Part shown: positions 1-10,476 of the stretch, one piece after another | Layout: each line of letters begins with the position of its first letter | How positions within the stretch are numbered: the first letter of the stretch is position 1 | Origin: Prunella strophiata | Taxonomy: Eukaryota > Chordata > Aves > Passeriformes > Prunellidae | Length of the DNA stretch: 64,000 nucleotides | Assembly (NCBI GenBank): GCA_036583965.1 | Contig: JAZBQD010000034.1 | Location: 9,695,040 to 9,759,039, forward strand | Direction of reading: 5' to 3' | Program-made: the position numbers and the translations under genes | Notes under the pieces: model-generated | The model's input: the letters and a program-made list of their open reading frames with translations, nothing else | Database searches by the model: none | What the model was told of the DNA's origin: nothing

Positions 1-1509
1 ACGTGTATCTCACACCCACTCCTTGTAAACAGAAGCCAAAGCCTGTCTATAGAGGGCTCAAGTGCCACCTTTGGCTCAAAACACTCAGGAAAGAAGCAGC
101 AGAACAAAATTAGCCGTTCCAAAAGAAAAGCAGCTCACAGCGTCTTTAAGGTCAGACTGTCCCCCATCGCCATCCCTTCCCCCCAAAATCTGCAAACACC
201 GTGTCAACTTCTTTGACTAAATATTCCTGAGTCTTCAGGGGTAAACATACCAATTAAGCAGTTCAATTTAAGCATGATGTTCATTTTAATTGTGCTAATC
301 CACCCCCACAGGGAAAGATGAAGCAGCTTCCAACGCTCTGTATCTGTTTGGATCTTGCACAGAAGCCAGAGGAAGTTGCAGGATACAGTAAGTCAGTGGT
401 TAGCATATGCCCAAGTAGCAGATGGTGAGGAATGAGCTAAGAAGAGTTTGACTGGGAGGACAGGACTGTGGACACAGCTAAGCCCAATGGTTCACTCGTG
501 GTCCCTGCCTGTAGGCTACTAACATGGGAAGGAACAGCCTGTATTGCAAAAATAGAGCTCCCTCGATGACAAGCTCTTCCTTGCTGACTCTGGCTGTTGA
601 GGGGTAAATGTCAGTTTGCAAGAGGGAAGACACTGAAGTGGTTGAATCAGCAGGTAAAACTTGCTGTTGAAAGCTTCACAGGAGGACACAAACCTACCCC
701 AGCACATAAACCCTGCTAAAATGGACAAATCTCGATGGTTTTACAGTGGGACCTCATGGCACAGCTATCAAATAGATGTTCCTGTCACCTAGAGCTGAAT
801 CCTCACATATAATCAATCATGCAGGAAGAGAGCAGCACAGAGCCAACTGTGAGAGAAACATCCCCCTCCACCCACCTCAGCAGACCAAGGCTATGAAGAC
901 AAAAATGCAGAGCCTTGCTGGCTCCTGCCTGTCAACTAGTCAAAGGACATGTTGACAAAGAGCCTCCTTGCAAGGACACGTGAGGCTCTACCCCCAGCTT
1001 CCCTTCCTCCCCTGCAGACAGTAAGGCTGCATCTCCAAAAGACTGCTTTCAGGGCACTTTCTGAAGGGCCCTCCAGCTCAGACTTGAGGCAGAAGGTCTC
1101 AGTACAATCTGCCTAGGGATGCACTCAGGAAGGAATCTGTACCCCGCTGAGTTTAGCCACCTGAGTCCAGTGTGAGCTCCCAGTCCTTCTCCTTTGGTTT
1201 GAGAACTCTGACCAAACCCCACAGGAGAGCCAAGACCAAGATACCTGTGACCCTGTACACAAGGCCACTCCACAGGTGCAGGGCACGAGTGAATAGCTGG
1301 TATCAAACCATTTGCCTCCCATCTCCTCTGGTACAACTGTGTGAGAAGAGTGAGGCTGTACTTGCTTCCAAATAGAAAGAGCTTCCTCTCAGAGGAACTG
1401 AGAAACAAGATACTCCTGGTGTTTCAAGGAGATCAGTGGCAGCATTTAAGGGATAAACGCTTGTCTTGCATATCCCATTCCTTGGCACTGGGCTGAATGC
1501 AGCACCTAC
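1..1509 (-). other. TCOF1 intron 8 (partial), no exon seen
   Basis: This starts at the GTAGGT donor of exon 8 and reaches the window edge. I searched the minus strand for the Lys/Ala linker plus Ser/Glu cluster pattern of treacle exons and found none. Open frames here are short and look like intron noise. Confidence 0.7.
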
Positions 1510-4500
1510 CTTCTGGCTGATGGGCACAGGGAGATCCTCCTCTTCACTGGATGATGAGGCAGAGCTCTCCACTGGCTTTATATCTTCAGCAGGCTTTGTG
1601 GGAGCAGCAGTCCTTCCCAGTGAGGTTTTAGCCTGCTTCGGCACTGTTGGTTTTGGTGCTGTCTTCCCTTGGGACAGTGGAAGTGCTTTTGCTGGAGCTG
1701 CTTTGACAGAGAGTGATGCTGCTGGTGTAGGTTTCACTGGGGATGGGACGGCCTGGGAGGATTTTGGAGGTGGCTTTGTCTGGACAAGATATGAACAGAG
1801 TGAAATAAGGCAAATCCCACAGCAGCATAATTCATTTACTCAGACTATAATCAAGGGAAGAAATTTCAGAGCCCCCTGGGAAAGGCAAACCCTGAAGGAA
1901 GATTAGTGACTGGCAGGACACAAGGAATTCTTTCATCTAGCTTTCTTCGTCAGTCTGCTGCTACTACCAGTCCCCCCAGTGAGGTACAAGGCAGCACTTT
2001 GCACTCTCCACAGCAGGGAAGCTGAGTTGCACTACAGTTTGACAAATTAGACATTATTTATTGCAATTTATACCTGAGAAGCAAATTCCACCATGATAAT
2101 TTGCCTCCTTGGGTGGGAAAAGAATCAGTGGGGTTTTTTTTCTTTTAAAAAGTACTGATGGATTTTTCTAAGAAAGGCACAATGGGTTGATTAAAGCTCA
2201 GAGCAAAGACACGGAGGTGCCTTTTAACACCTCACGCCTCCTTCCTCCCACCCCCAACATGACTTTGCTACACACTATGTGCATTTACAAAATTTTCTTT
2301 CCACTGCAGCTCCTAGCCCTGAGTGGCATGCAAGGAGAGGGAGGATCTCAGAGACACGCACTTGGGTTACTAATGGACGTTCTTCATCCTCACTGTCCGA
2401 GGAGCTGCTGCTCTCTGGTGTGGCATTGGGCTGTGCAGCCCCAGGAACCGTTGTCAATGCTGGTTTGGCCTGACTTGCTGCCAGTGCTGTTTGCTTCACT
2501 GCATTCTTCTTCAGGGACACTAGAGCAGCAGGTGCACTTTTCACAGGTTTTGCATTAGACTGCACTGTTTTCACAGCTGGCTTGGCCTGGGAACACAGGG
2601 AACAAAAGGAAACAGGAGGATCAGGTAACACCTCGGAAGAAAATGGTTGAAAGCTCGAACTGCATGGAATCTGTTTTCAAGCAAGCTGCCTTGCTAATTT
2701 TGACCAGAATAGGCTTTCTCAGACCCATGAGCCATGGAATATCTGAAGCAAGTCACTTTCTCCATGGACTTCCTGACTGTATCTATCAAATTGCATACTA
2801 ATCACCTCCTACAGATCCAAGGATCTCCCTCAGCTTCAGGCACAAGAAGAAACTGGAATAGCATGGTTGATGTCGGCAGGGTTTAGTGGGGCTCTCAGCC
2901 ACATCATATGAGCTCTGGTATTGGATTTGGGGATCTCACACAGCCAAGGTAAGGGATGCTGTCAGAATACAGCACTGCAGCATTTCCTCTCTTCTTCAAA
3001 GAAGGGAAGTGATTTCCTAGGGACAAAGAATCCATGCTGGAGAGGTTACCTGGATGGTTGGAATTGCCAGCTCCTCCTCAGAGGATGTGTCCTCACTTGA
3101 TTCCTCACTGCTGCTCTCAGCCCCAGCTGCTGGCTCTGAAACACAAGCGAGGAGATGTCACAGCTGCTGCCTGCTCTGAGCCCCCAGAGCGTGAAGCTAA
3201 TGTGGCTTTTGAAGTCAGGGAAGCAAAACAAGCCACAGAGAGGGCTAAGGGGATTTGCAGGGAAGAGGACCTAGCCTTGCTGAAAACATTAATAGCCTGA
3301 TGGGAACAGCTTCTCCAGACAAATGCTGACCCACAAACACCTCTCCTTGAGTGCAGGCAGAGATGGGAAATGCTTCCTGGCCACCCTCTGACCCTATGGG
3401 GTGCTGCCCAGCCATGCACAGCTCCCTGCATGGGCACCCAGCCTGGCTGGGCCTCCTCTGGATAAGAGCCAAGAGGAGGATCATTTCCAGAACTTCAATG
3501 ATCTATTTCTCACCCTCCTCCTCCAACACACACAGACACACTTCAAAGCATTTAGAGATTTCCCTGAAGACTTCAAACCCCAAAACGAACCACTTTGCAA
3601 TTGGGAATAAAGAGAAAACACTGGAGGGTCTTTCCATAAAGCTGAAAGTATCAGCAGCATTAGTAGTGCACCTCCTCCGGACATGCTACACTGTTAGCCC
3701 CAACCCCTGGGTATGTGCTGGGTGCTGCCAGACATCTTAGCACAGGATCTGCTGCTTGAAATGGGAGCAAGCACGCTGGATCCAACCCACGGAGCTCCAG
3801 AGCTGGCTGCTTTGCAATGTTCTAGCAGCCTCCCCAAGGAACAAGCATCACTCTGAGCTTTCCAGCAAGGGAGCTGAAAGGAACATGCTGAAGGCACGTC
3901 TCTGATGCAATCTGCAGCAGAGCTGGAGCTCACACACATCTACACCACCCTGCAGGCTCCTTACCCGCTTTGGGGGCTGGGGTCTTTGCAGTTGGTGTCT
4001 CCTCTTCCTCCTCGCTCTCAGATGAGGAGCTGCTGCTGCTGCTGGAACTTTCTGGTGCTTTGGTTGTTACTGGTGCTTTGCTTTGTCCTACTTTGGCCAC
4101 AGCTGCTGTGGCATGTCCAGGCTTCCCAGGACCAGGCAGCTTCTGGGCCTTGGTCGGGGTTGGAGCTGCAGCTGGGGCATTGGGCTGTTGCTTGTTAGAG
4201 AGCACAGTTCTGTCAGCAGCAGAGAGCCCCTCTGCTCTGCCTGCTGGGGCAGCGGGCTTGGGAGGAGAATGCAGGGAGTTGGCAGCTTTGCCACCCACCA
4301 CAGCTGCTGTCACCTATGGGAAATAAAGGAACTTAGAAGGCTACACACAGATGGGGAGGTAAACTGGAGACAATGTACCCGCAACAGCAATATGGCAGAA
4401 AGGTAAGCCACAGAGCTCTTCAAGGCAGCATTTGGGGAACAGATAATTAAGAAAAGGCTTATGGCAGCATAGGAGGGTCATTTAAACATGATTTTCCACC

Positions 4501-7500
4501 CCAGAACACAATTCTACACATGCTGAGGAGTCTGGTACAGTCCTGGCCTCAGAGTACCACCAGCCTTCAAAGCCAGGAGCATCGCCTTACCGTCACTGCA
4601 CCTTTCCCAGCCAGAGCCTCCTCTTCTGACGAGGACTCATCCTCCTCACTGCTTTCTATATTCACCACCGAGTTCGTGGCCAGAGAAAGGCTGGCTGCTG
4701 ACAGGAGAGAGCCACAGAGCAGCTGTGTGAGTGTGCTTCTCACACCAACAGTCTCTGGTTTGCAGGAGGGCCCCAGCAGCAGGGCAGGGTCCCATCTGCA
4801 CACCTGACCCAAGACCATCACCACTGCTGTCCCTGTGACAGGCAAGGGCTTTGCTCCTACACCCCATCCCTCTCCCAGCCACCAAGACAGGGAATCTGTC
4901 AAGATCTGCACTTTTCTAAAGGCTGGTCTACAGCAGATAAGACTGATCTGCCAAAATATATCAGACACATGTTTTTGTTAGACTCTGCAAGCCAACACCT
5001 CCCACATCATGCAAGATCTATCCCCACCTCAGACAGAGGGCACTGGCTTTCCAGACCAACTAACAAGACCTTCCCTGACCCATGAAACAGGCCTGCCTTT
5101 GCTGGCCCAACACACACTTGGGACCAACTAGAAGGTGCTCCACAGTGGGCAGAAAGAAGTTCCCAAAGCTTCATCTGAGGAGCAACACCCATCCCTCCCC
5201 AGTGAATCATAACAGTTTTTTTCTAGCTTCAGCAGACATCTGTGCTCCTCAGAAACTCCACATGAGAAGGGGGTGCTAAATTAGTTGTCCTATTTTTCTA
5301 TGAGCACAAACAAATAGCCTTCACTTTCCAAGCATTTTCTCCAGCCAAGCAAGCTGGGCTGCTCCTACACAAGTCTCCAGTTCTATTCTGTCAACTCCAG
5401 GGAGATAAAAGGCTCCTACCAGTTGCAGCTTTTGCCTTCTCTTTCTCATCCTCTTCTTTCTCTGAGCTCTCAGAGCTGCTCACGGGATCAGGAACTCTGA
5501 TCTTTTCTGGGAGGGCTGCCTCCTCATCACTCACATTTCTTCTCTTGCAATTTGGTGGAGTTCTGAGGGAAGACAATGGGTGTCAAAATGGGGGAAAATA
5601 TCTTGAACAAATTAGAATATAATTATTCATTTACTCTCAGATCAGGCTCCAGTCTAAGAATAGGCAGTGTAATTTCTGTGCAGAGGAATTCCTAAGGGGG
5701 TGGGAAATACTTCTCTAACCTCCAAGGGACATCTCTAGTCTTCAGTAAACTTCCAAGAGCAACATATTCCTGGAGAAATGCTGAACCTAGATGATTTTTC
5801 TGTGCCCTAGGCAGACTCTTTCTTACTTTAGCAGAGAAATAAAAACAAACACAGTCAGGCTCAACAGAAGGCATCCTACAGAACAAACTCCTTCTCCAGG
5901 GGCAGCTACAGCCTCAGACTAAGTGTAGCCTCAGGGTTAGGGCAGATATCCCCAAAATGCCAGGTTCTGGAATTTCACAGGCCAAGAGAAGCCAATCTAA
6001 AGGGTAAAAAAAGCCATTTGAGCTTGGGCTCCCAAGTCAATAGGAAAGTCAGGTTGCAGAGAGGTTTAAGAAAGGAAGTGGCTGGACTTATAGAAGATGT
6101 GTTAGAAAAAGAGGAGGAAGAGGCCACATAACTATTAAACACTTAAGCTGCTGAATTGGGTTAAAACATAAAGCTGGAGAAAGATTTCTCCAGGCTCTAG
6201 ATCCTACCTGTACCAGAACAGGTGATGTGGCTGAAGTTACTCATGTTTTCATGTGAGAATTAAAGACAGCACATTTGCTTTATTACAAGGGTAACACTGG
6301 GAACATGCCTGTGTGACTCACACATGCAATGCTTCTAAGCCCTGGGACATACAGTTATCAGAAGCAAATATCCTCACTTCTGGGCCAGTTTAGCTCATTT
6401 TATTTCTTCATCTGTTTTAAAAACAAGATTAGTTTAACAATTTGACGAGTAAAGACTGTGCTTGGTGTCAGAGTGCTCTGGCAGCACAAGTGTAACAAAA
6501 AGTTTTGTGCAAGCAGGCTAAGCCAAAGGCACATTTGCTCTCAAAAAGCCCTGTAACTACTCCAACACTCCTTTTAATAAAGCAACAGGGCAGCCCACAC
6601 AGGCAGCTCTGATCCTACAACACCATCCTGACCCAGTGGCAGCTGACAGCACAGCACAGACTGATGTGAGAATGTGCTGTGAGTGACCAGGAGCTCAGGG
6701 ATACCCTGTGAGGGGAAGAAATGGTATCTGCTAGCACTGTCCCTGTGGCATTCTGGAACATCTGAGGCCTGCAGGGCTCAGGCTGCTCCTAGGGCTGAGC
6801 TGGTCCAGCTCTCCCCAGCTCCCAGGCACCTTCCACCCCCTCTCTGCATCCTCCAAGTGTAAATGCAGCTCTGGAGGGAGGCCACTCCTGGAACTGCAAG
6901 TCTCAGCTTTAGGGTCATTCTGGAAGAGTTCCTGGAGAACAGCACCAGGGATGGGCTTGGTGAGAAAGGTAAGAGCCACAGGGTAGAATAAGGAAGGACA
7001 TTTTTGGGCCAAAAGCCTATGAGCTACAGGATGTGATAAAGACAACTCACTCACAGGAGCACTCCAGGATAACTGACCAACACATCCCTCATTTTGACTC
7101 CCAACCAGGCAGAACTCAGACAGACCAGGAATAACAGATGTGGGGCAGGACCAGAACAGAAGGGTGATGCTGAAGAAAGAGGAATTAAACCTGATGCAAA
7201 TGCCCTGTTGCCCCTCAAGTTTAAAAACAACAGTGCCTGGGAGGGTTTCCTGCAGCAGACAGGATAACCAGCACGTGGGAAGGTCACCATCAGCAGCCAT
7301 GAGAGCAACAATCTGCTAGAGGGAGGAACTGCAAAGCTATCTCTATGCTGCTACATCCTCATCTAGATCCAGCTCAGGTATGGAGGACAAGAGCAAGGCA
7401 CAAGGCACTGAGCAGGAAACACCTTTGAACAAACACTTCCCAAAGCTGCTGACACGGCCACACTAAGGAGATCCTCACTCCAGAGCTCCCAACCCCACAG

Positions 7501-8860
7501 ACTCCCAGATAACCCAGCCCTGAGGCTGCCACAGCCCACTCAACCAAAGCACAGGGTGGGTGCAGATATCACAGATGGGAAGGCTCCTTCCTGCAGACCT
7601 TCACGTGGGGGATAACGATGCAGGAAGGCGTTTGGAACATGTAAGGACAGGCTGAAACCAAGAGATTTCCTCTGAGTCAGATCATCTGTGATCTATGCCA
7701 AGGTTTAAGTCCGCGTAAGAGCTTTGGCATTTCAGCACCTGCTCAAGTTCTCTGGTTTTGGGTCAATAATCCTGCAAAGCACGTGGCTTTGAAAAGAAAG
7801 TGAAACAGAACTGGGGAACAGATTTCTTACAGTAAAGCATGACTCTGAGCTCCACAACACTCCAGCATCAACCAGCACAAACAGCATCAGCTGCTCAAAA
7901 CTAAAGTAACAACTTATCTCCAAGCTCAGGAAATTTTAAACCAGTGTAATCCTGAACATCTGAAATGAATTGCTGTGAAACCAGGTTAGGAGAAAATTCT
8001 ACTGAGCACAGTTATCATCGGAAATGATACTGAGCACAGTTATCATCGGAAATCCTCTGACAACGTGGAATTCCAACAAATAAAAATCAAAAATGCCATG
8101 CAGCCTACACATCAGCACAGTCTCACTCCCTCCTGCGACTTACTTTTCCCAGTGGGTAAAGATGTCCTCGAGAGAAGTCGAGAGGGAAGGGAGCAATTTC
8201 TGTGAAAGCAGAGCGAACAGCAGTCAAGCACCGGCCCAAATGTGACCCAGTTTCGGGACGTGCCCACCAGAGAGAAGCAGCGGGGGCCCATCCAAGCCTC
8301 CCCAGGAAAACGGGACGGCGTCTCCCCGCACACACCTCCCGGTGAATCCCTCCCACTCCCCGCCCCGTGCACCCAGGGCCGCGTGTTTCCCTGGAGACCT
8401 CTCCCGGAGCAGCACGTGTTCGGGGAGCAGCAGCCCCCCGTACGGGAGGCTCTACCGGGCGGGCTGCCAGCCTTCTCCCCGGCCGGCTCGGGGCCGGGAC
8501 GGCCCGCGGGCCCCGGGAGCACCCGCTGGGTGCCGGGACACCACGTGGGTGCAGCATGGACCTGCGTGCCGGCGTGGAGCCACGGGCCCGCGGCACTCCC
8601 GGCACCCACGTGGCGCTCCCGGTGGTCGGTGAGGGCGCGCAGCGGGACCGGGCCCTGCGGCCCCGCCGAGGCCCGCGCTCCTGGACCGCCCCCCTCCCCC
8701 CGCGCGGCCCCGCTGCCTCCCCCGCGGCCCGGGCCCGGCCGCCCGTTAACCTGCCCGCTCTGCGCCTGCAGCTCCCGGGCGGCCCGCGCGAAGCCGCCGC
8801 GGAGCAGGTGCTGGTGGATGAGGGCCAGCAGCTCCGCCCGCCGCCGCCGTCGGCGGCCAT
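1..8860 (-). CDS. TCOF1: TCOF1 (treacle), 5' part: coding exons 1-8, runs off left edge
   Basis: Treacle is a nucleolar scaffold that binds RNA polymerase I factors and supports rRNA transcription and modification. Eight exons can be read on the minus strand: 8751-8860, 8144-8199, 5420-5562, 4591-4697, 3965-4313, 3050-3135, 2362-2586 and 1510-1779. All have GT-AG borders and the phases join without conflict (0, 2, 1, 0, 1, 0, 0, 0 at successive exon ends). Exon 1 encodes a LisH segment. Exon 2 ends in a treacle-type LEDIFTHWEK. Exons 3-8 are the low-complexity body, Lys/Pro/Ala-rich stretches alternating with Ser/Asp/Glu clusters, which in the family are casein kinase 2 substrates. Position divergent to ARSI matches the mammalian locus. 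About 448 codons are present; the rest of the repeats and the basic C-terminus lie beyond base 1. The LisH frame is out of register with the best ATG (see exon 1). Identity is strong; the exact N-terminus is not. Confidence 0.9.
1510..1779 (-). CDS. TCOF1: TCOF1 exon 8 (last one visible)
   Basis: The acceptor is CTTGTCCAG|ACAAAG and the donor CAGAAG|GTAGGT, with phase 0 at both ends (90 codons). It begins TKPPPKSSQAVPSPVKPT, continues as a Lys/Ala-rich linker, then has a cluster ending ESSASSSSEEEDLPVPISQK. No further acidic serine exon is visible between 1 and 1509. Confidence 0.83.
2362..2586 (-). CDS. TCOF1: TCOF1 exon 7
   Basis: The acceptor is GTTCCCAG|GCCAAG and the donor ACCCAA|GTGCGT, with phase 0 at both ends (75 codons). 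The exon starts with AKPAVKTVQSNAKPVK, a Lys/Pro/Ala linker, and ends with ESSSSSDSEDEERPLVTQ. The donor is less ideal than its neighbours, so the 3' border is the least certain one in this gene. Confidence 0.8.
3050..3135 (-). CDS. TCOF1: TCOF1 exon 6
   Basis: The acceptor is TGTGTTTCAG|AGCCAG and the donor ATCCAG|GTAACC; phases are 1 in and 0 out. The reading frame gives EPAAGAESSSEESSEDTSSE and then EELAIPTIQ. It contains an acidic serine cluster and fits the flanking phases exactly. Confidence 0.83.
3965..4313 (-). CDS. TCOF1: TCOF1 exon 5 (long repeat exon with Ser10 run)
   Basis: The acceptor is TTCCCATAG|GTGACA and the donor AAGCGG|GTAAGG; phases are 0 in and 1 out, 349 nt. The product is rich in Pro, Ala and Lys, with KPAAPAGRAE and APTPTKAQKLPGPGKPG as typical treacle linker. 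It ends in a run of ten serines followed by ESEEEEE, then a Lys/Pro-rich exit. It is the largest visible exon of the gene. Confidence 0.85.
4591..4697 (-). CDS. TCOF1: TCOF1 exon 4
   Basis: The acceptor is CCTGTCAG|CAGCC and the donor GTGACG|GTAAGG; phases are 1 in and 0 out. It encodes a short neutral stretch, then NIESSEEDESSSEEE, an acidic serine cluster with several casein kinase 2 type sites. Confidence 0.82.
5420..5562 (-). CDS. TCOF1: TCOF1 exon 3
   Basis: The acceptor is CTTCCCTCAG|AACTCC and the donor GCAACTG|GTAGGA; phases are 2 in and 1 out. The product has a basic patch (CKRRN), then IRVPDPVSSSESSEKEEDE. This parallels the human stretch with KKTRVSDPISTSESSEEEE and contains the first acidic serine cluster. 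It is the most convincing treacle exon outside LisH. Confidence 0.88.
5563..8143 (-). other. TCOF1 intron 2 with a 28-bp tandem duplication
   Basis: This 2.6-kb intron is the longest in the visible part of the gene. The phases of exons 2 and 3 join directly, so no missing exon is needed. The only structure I see is a near-perfect 28-bp direct duplication at about 8001-8055 (copies starting ACTGAGCACAG at 8001 and 8029), about 90 bp inside the intron. The rest looks like unique sequence. Confidence 0.6.
8001..8055. repeat. 28-bp tandem duplication (about two copies)
   Basis: ACTGAGCACAGTTATCATCG occurs at 8001 and again at 8029 with the same downstream bases. It is a simple recent duplication with no sign of function. 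Confidence 0.85.
8144..8199 (-). CDS. TCOF1: TCOF1 exon 2
   Basis: The acceptor is CTTTCACAG|AAATTG and the donor GGGAAAA|GTAAGT. The exon enters in phase 0 and leaves in phase 2. It encodes KLLPSLSTSLEDIFTHWEK, where the end corresponds to the LLDIYTHWQ stretch that follows LisH in mammalian treacle. At 56 nt it is small, and its match in both phase and sequence is what fixes the LisH frame in exon 1. Confidence 0.85.
8751..8860 (-). CDS. TCOF1: TCOF1 exon 1 (start codon and LisH; apparent frameshift)
   Basis: The ATG at 8860-8858 has a good Kozak context (GCCGCGCC before, G after). The donor follows base 8751 (GGGCAG|GTTAAC). A LisH segment reads RRAELLALIHQHLLRGGF, then ARAARELQAQSGQ, up to the donor, and matches the treacle N-terminus closely. 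That frame starts at codon GAG 8834-8832 and is one register away from the ATG. It has no stop upstream, but also no ATG. The ATG frame itself gives an unrelated Ser/Pro/Arg-rich peptide and hits a stop in exon 3. A one-base gain or a two-base loss in the CGG-rich run at about 8837-8851 would join the ATG to the LisH frame. Either the assembly is wrong here or the protein starts differently. Confidence 0.75.
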
Positions 8861-8869
8861 GGCGCGGCC

Positions 8870-8945
8870 CGCGTGCCGCGCCGGAGACACGCCGCTTCCG
8901 CTTCCGCCGCGCGGCCTCATGGGAAACGTAGTTCCGGGAGTGTCC
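8870..8945 (-). promoter_or_regulatory. TCOF1 core promoter: ETS pair and ZNF143-like motif
   Basis: On the minus strand just upstream of the ATG there is ACTACGTTTCCCATG (8918-8932). It resembles the ZNF143/THAP11 motif (ACTACAATTCCC core). Next comes GCGGAAGCGGAAGCGG (about 8892-8907), two adjacent ETS cores. Both are typical of TATA-less housekeeping promoters. The region is very CpG-rich. The transcription start is inferred to lie a few tens of bases upstream of 8860. Confidence 0.5.
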
Positions 8946-9102
8946 GGGGGCACCACGGGGTGGGGGGACCCGGCAGGGAGGGGTTTGTCACCTCATGGGG
9001 TCGGCCCGGAGGGAAAGGGGGAGAAAAAATGAGGAGATCAACCCTGGGGTTTCTCATGCCGCTCCAGTGGGAGATGGGGAGAACGGAAGGGCAGGGGGGG
9101 TT

Positions 9103-9211
9103 CACCCCACGAGGGTCTCCCGCACCCCACGAGGGTCTCCCGCACCCCACGAGGTTCTCCCACACCCCATGAGGTTCTCCCACACGCCGTGAGGTTCTCC
9201 CACACCCCCTC
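9103..9211. repeat. 20-bp minisatellite, about 5.4 copies
   Basis: Units starting CACCCCACGAGGGTCTCC recur at 9103, 9123, 9143, 9163, 9183 and 9203 with a few substitutions. A second, 16-bp repeat (GGTCTCTTCACGGG) follows at about 9240-9272. Both lie at the upstream edge of the CpG island. Confidence 0.85.
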
Positions 9212-10424
9212 GGCTGCGGACGGGGGACAAAGCAGAGCGGGGTCTCTTCACGGGGGTCTCTTCACGGGGGTCCCGCATATGGCTCCGGCAGGGCACGGGG
9301 GAGCAGGGAAAGGGCGCTCACCCCACGGCGGCTCCCTCGGCCCTGGAGGGGGATGGAGGAGCAGGGAAAGCGGGGCTCCCCCATGGCCGGAGCCGGGCCC
9401 TCACAGGGAGCGGCGAGGGGGAAGCACGAGCCGCCCACCAGCGGGGGTGGCACAGCCGGGGCTGCTGCAGCAGCACCATATGTAATTCTATATATTTCAG
9501 AGCAGCTTTCCATAAGATGCATCCAAAGCGCTCTGAAGCCGAATCCTCAGAGCTGATTTAATGCTGAGTGGACTTTGTGCTGCTTGGAAGAGCCGCACTG
9601 GCGTTTTTGGGGCTTAAATAAGCAAAGGGCCAGAGGGAAGAAGCTGCTCCTGATGGAGAGCAGCTGTTGGAGAGGGGCCTGTGAGGGAGGGGCTGCCCCA
9701 CCAGCACCCCTCACCCCGTGCTGATACTTTCCAGGAAAAATCTGGCTCCCATCACTTTGGCAGGGGTTTATTTTTGGAAGGTTTAATAATGTCCGTGGTG
9801 CGCCTGTCGCTCATTCAAAATACAGACCCTGTATTTGTATTCATAGGCAGGATTAAATATAAAACTGGCCTGGCTCCAGCTGGCTCATGCACCAAACGTC
9901 TTTGACACCAGCATGGTCCAAGGCTGTAAAGGCACGGTCCAGGTGGCAGTTTTACAGCTCCTGTAAATGAATCGCAGACCTGGGCAGCCCTTGGTGGGTC
10001 TGACCTCCCCCTGCTCGAGTGGTCACTGCAGCCTGGGGGGAATGTGGCCTCAGCACACACCGTGATGGGGTGGCTGCACCACGAGCCCTCCCAGCACTGC
10101 TCTGAGGTGACCTGAGGCACAAAGTCTCAGCTGGTGGCCTGGTTTGTGGCCCTGCCTGGAGAGAAAAAGCCAGATGAAGCATCCCAGGGCAGGGAGGAGA
10201 GAAGGGTGTCTCCTGGGGAGGCTGTGGATGGGGCTGAGCAGACAGAGGCAGCCTGAGGGTGCTGTTCATGGCCTCTGAAAGGGAGGCTGGGTTCAGATAG
10301 AGCCCCTAGAGCCCAAAAAGAGCTCTGTCTGCTGCAGAGATATGGATGAACAGCTTTGGACCTACTTTGACATGGTCTTGGAATGGCTTTATACCTCCAG
10401 GAATTGCTCAGTTTGCTTTATTTA

Positions 10425-10476
10425 AAGGAAAAAAAAAAAAAAAAAAAACAAAACAAAAAACAAAAACCAAAACCAA
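10425..10476. repeat. A-rich low-complexity tract
   Basis: A run of about 20 A residues is followed by AAC/AAAAC-type repeats. It has the look of a decayed poly(A) or simple repeat. No retroelement body is evident upstream on the plus strand, and no target-site duplication was established. Confidence 0.7.

Larger units (their letters stand above)
8380..9480. promoter_or_regulatory. CpG island over TCOF1 exon 1
   Basis: High GC with many CpG dinucleotides covers exon 1, the start of intron 1 and about 500 bp upstream. Long open frames on both strands here come from the lack of A/T-rich stop codons and are not genes. The island could also serve a divergent plus-strand transcript; the sequence shows no clear exon for one. 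Confidence 0.65.

Noticed and set aside
8112..9300. Open frames of 200-277 codons on both strands around the TCOF1 first exon
   Set aside because: GC-rich CpG island sequence is poor in stop codons. The products are Arg/Pro/Gly-rich and overlap the proven TCOF1 exons in other frames.
10425..10476. Possible processed pseudogene or retroelement tail (A-rich tract)
   Set aside because: No recognisable coding or element sequence precedes it and no target-site duplication could be seen.
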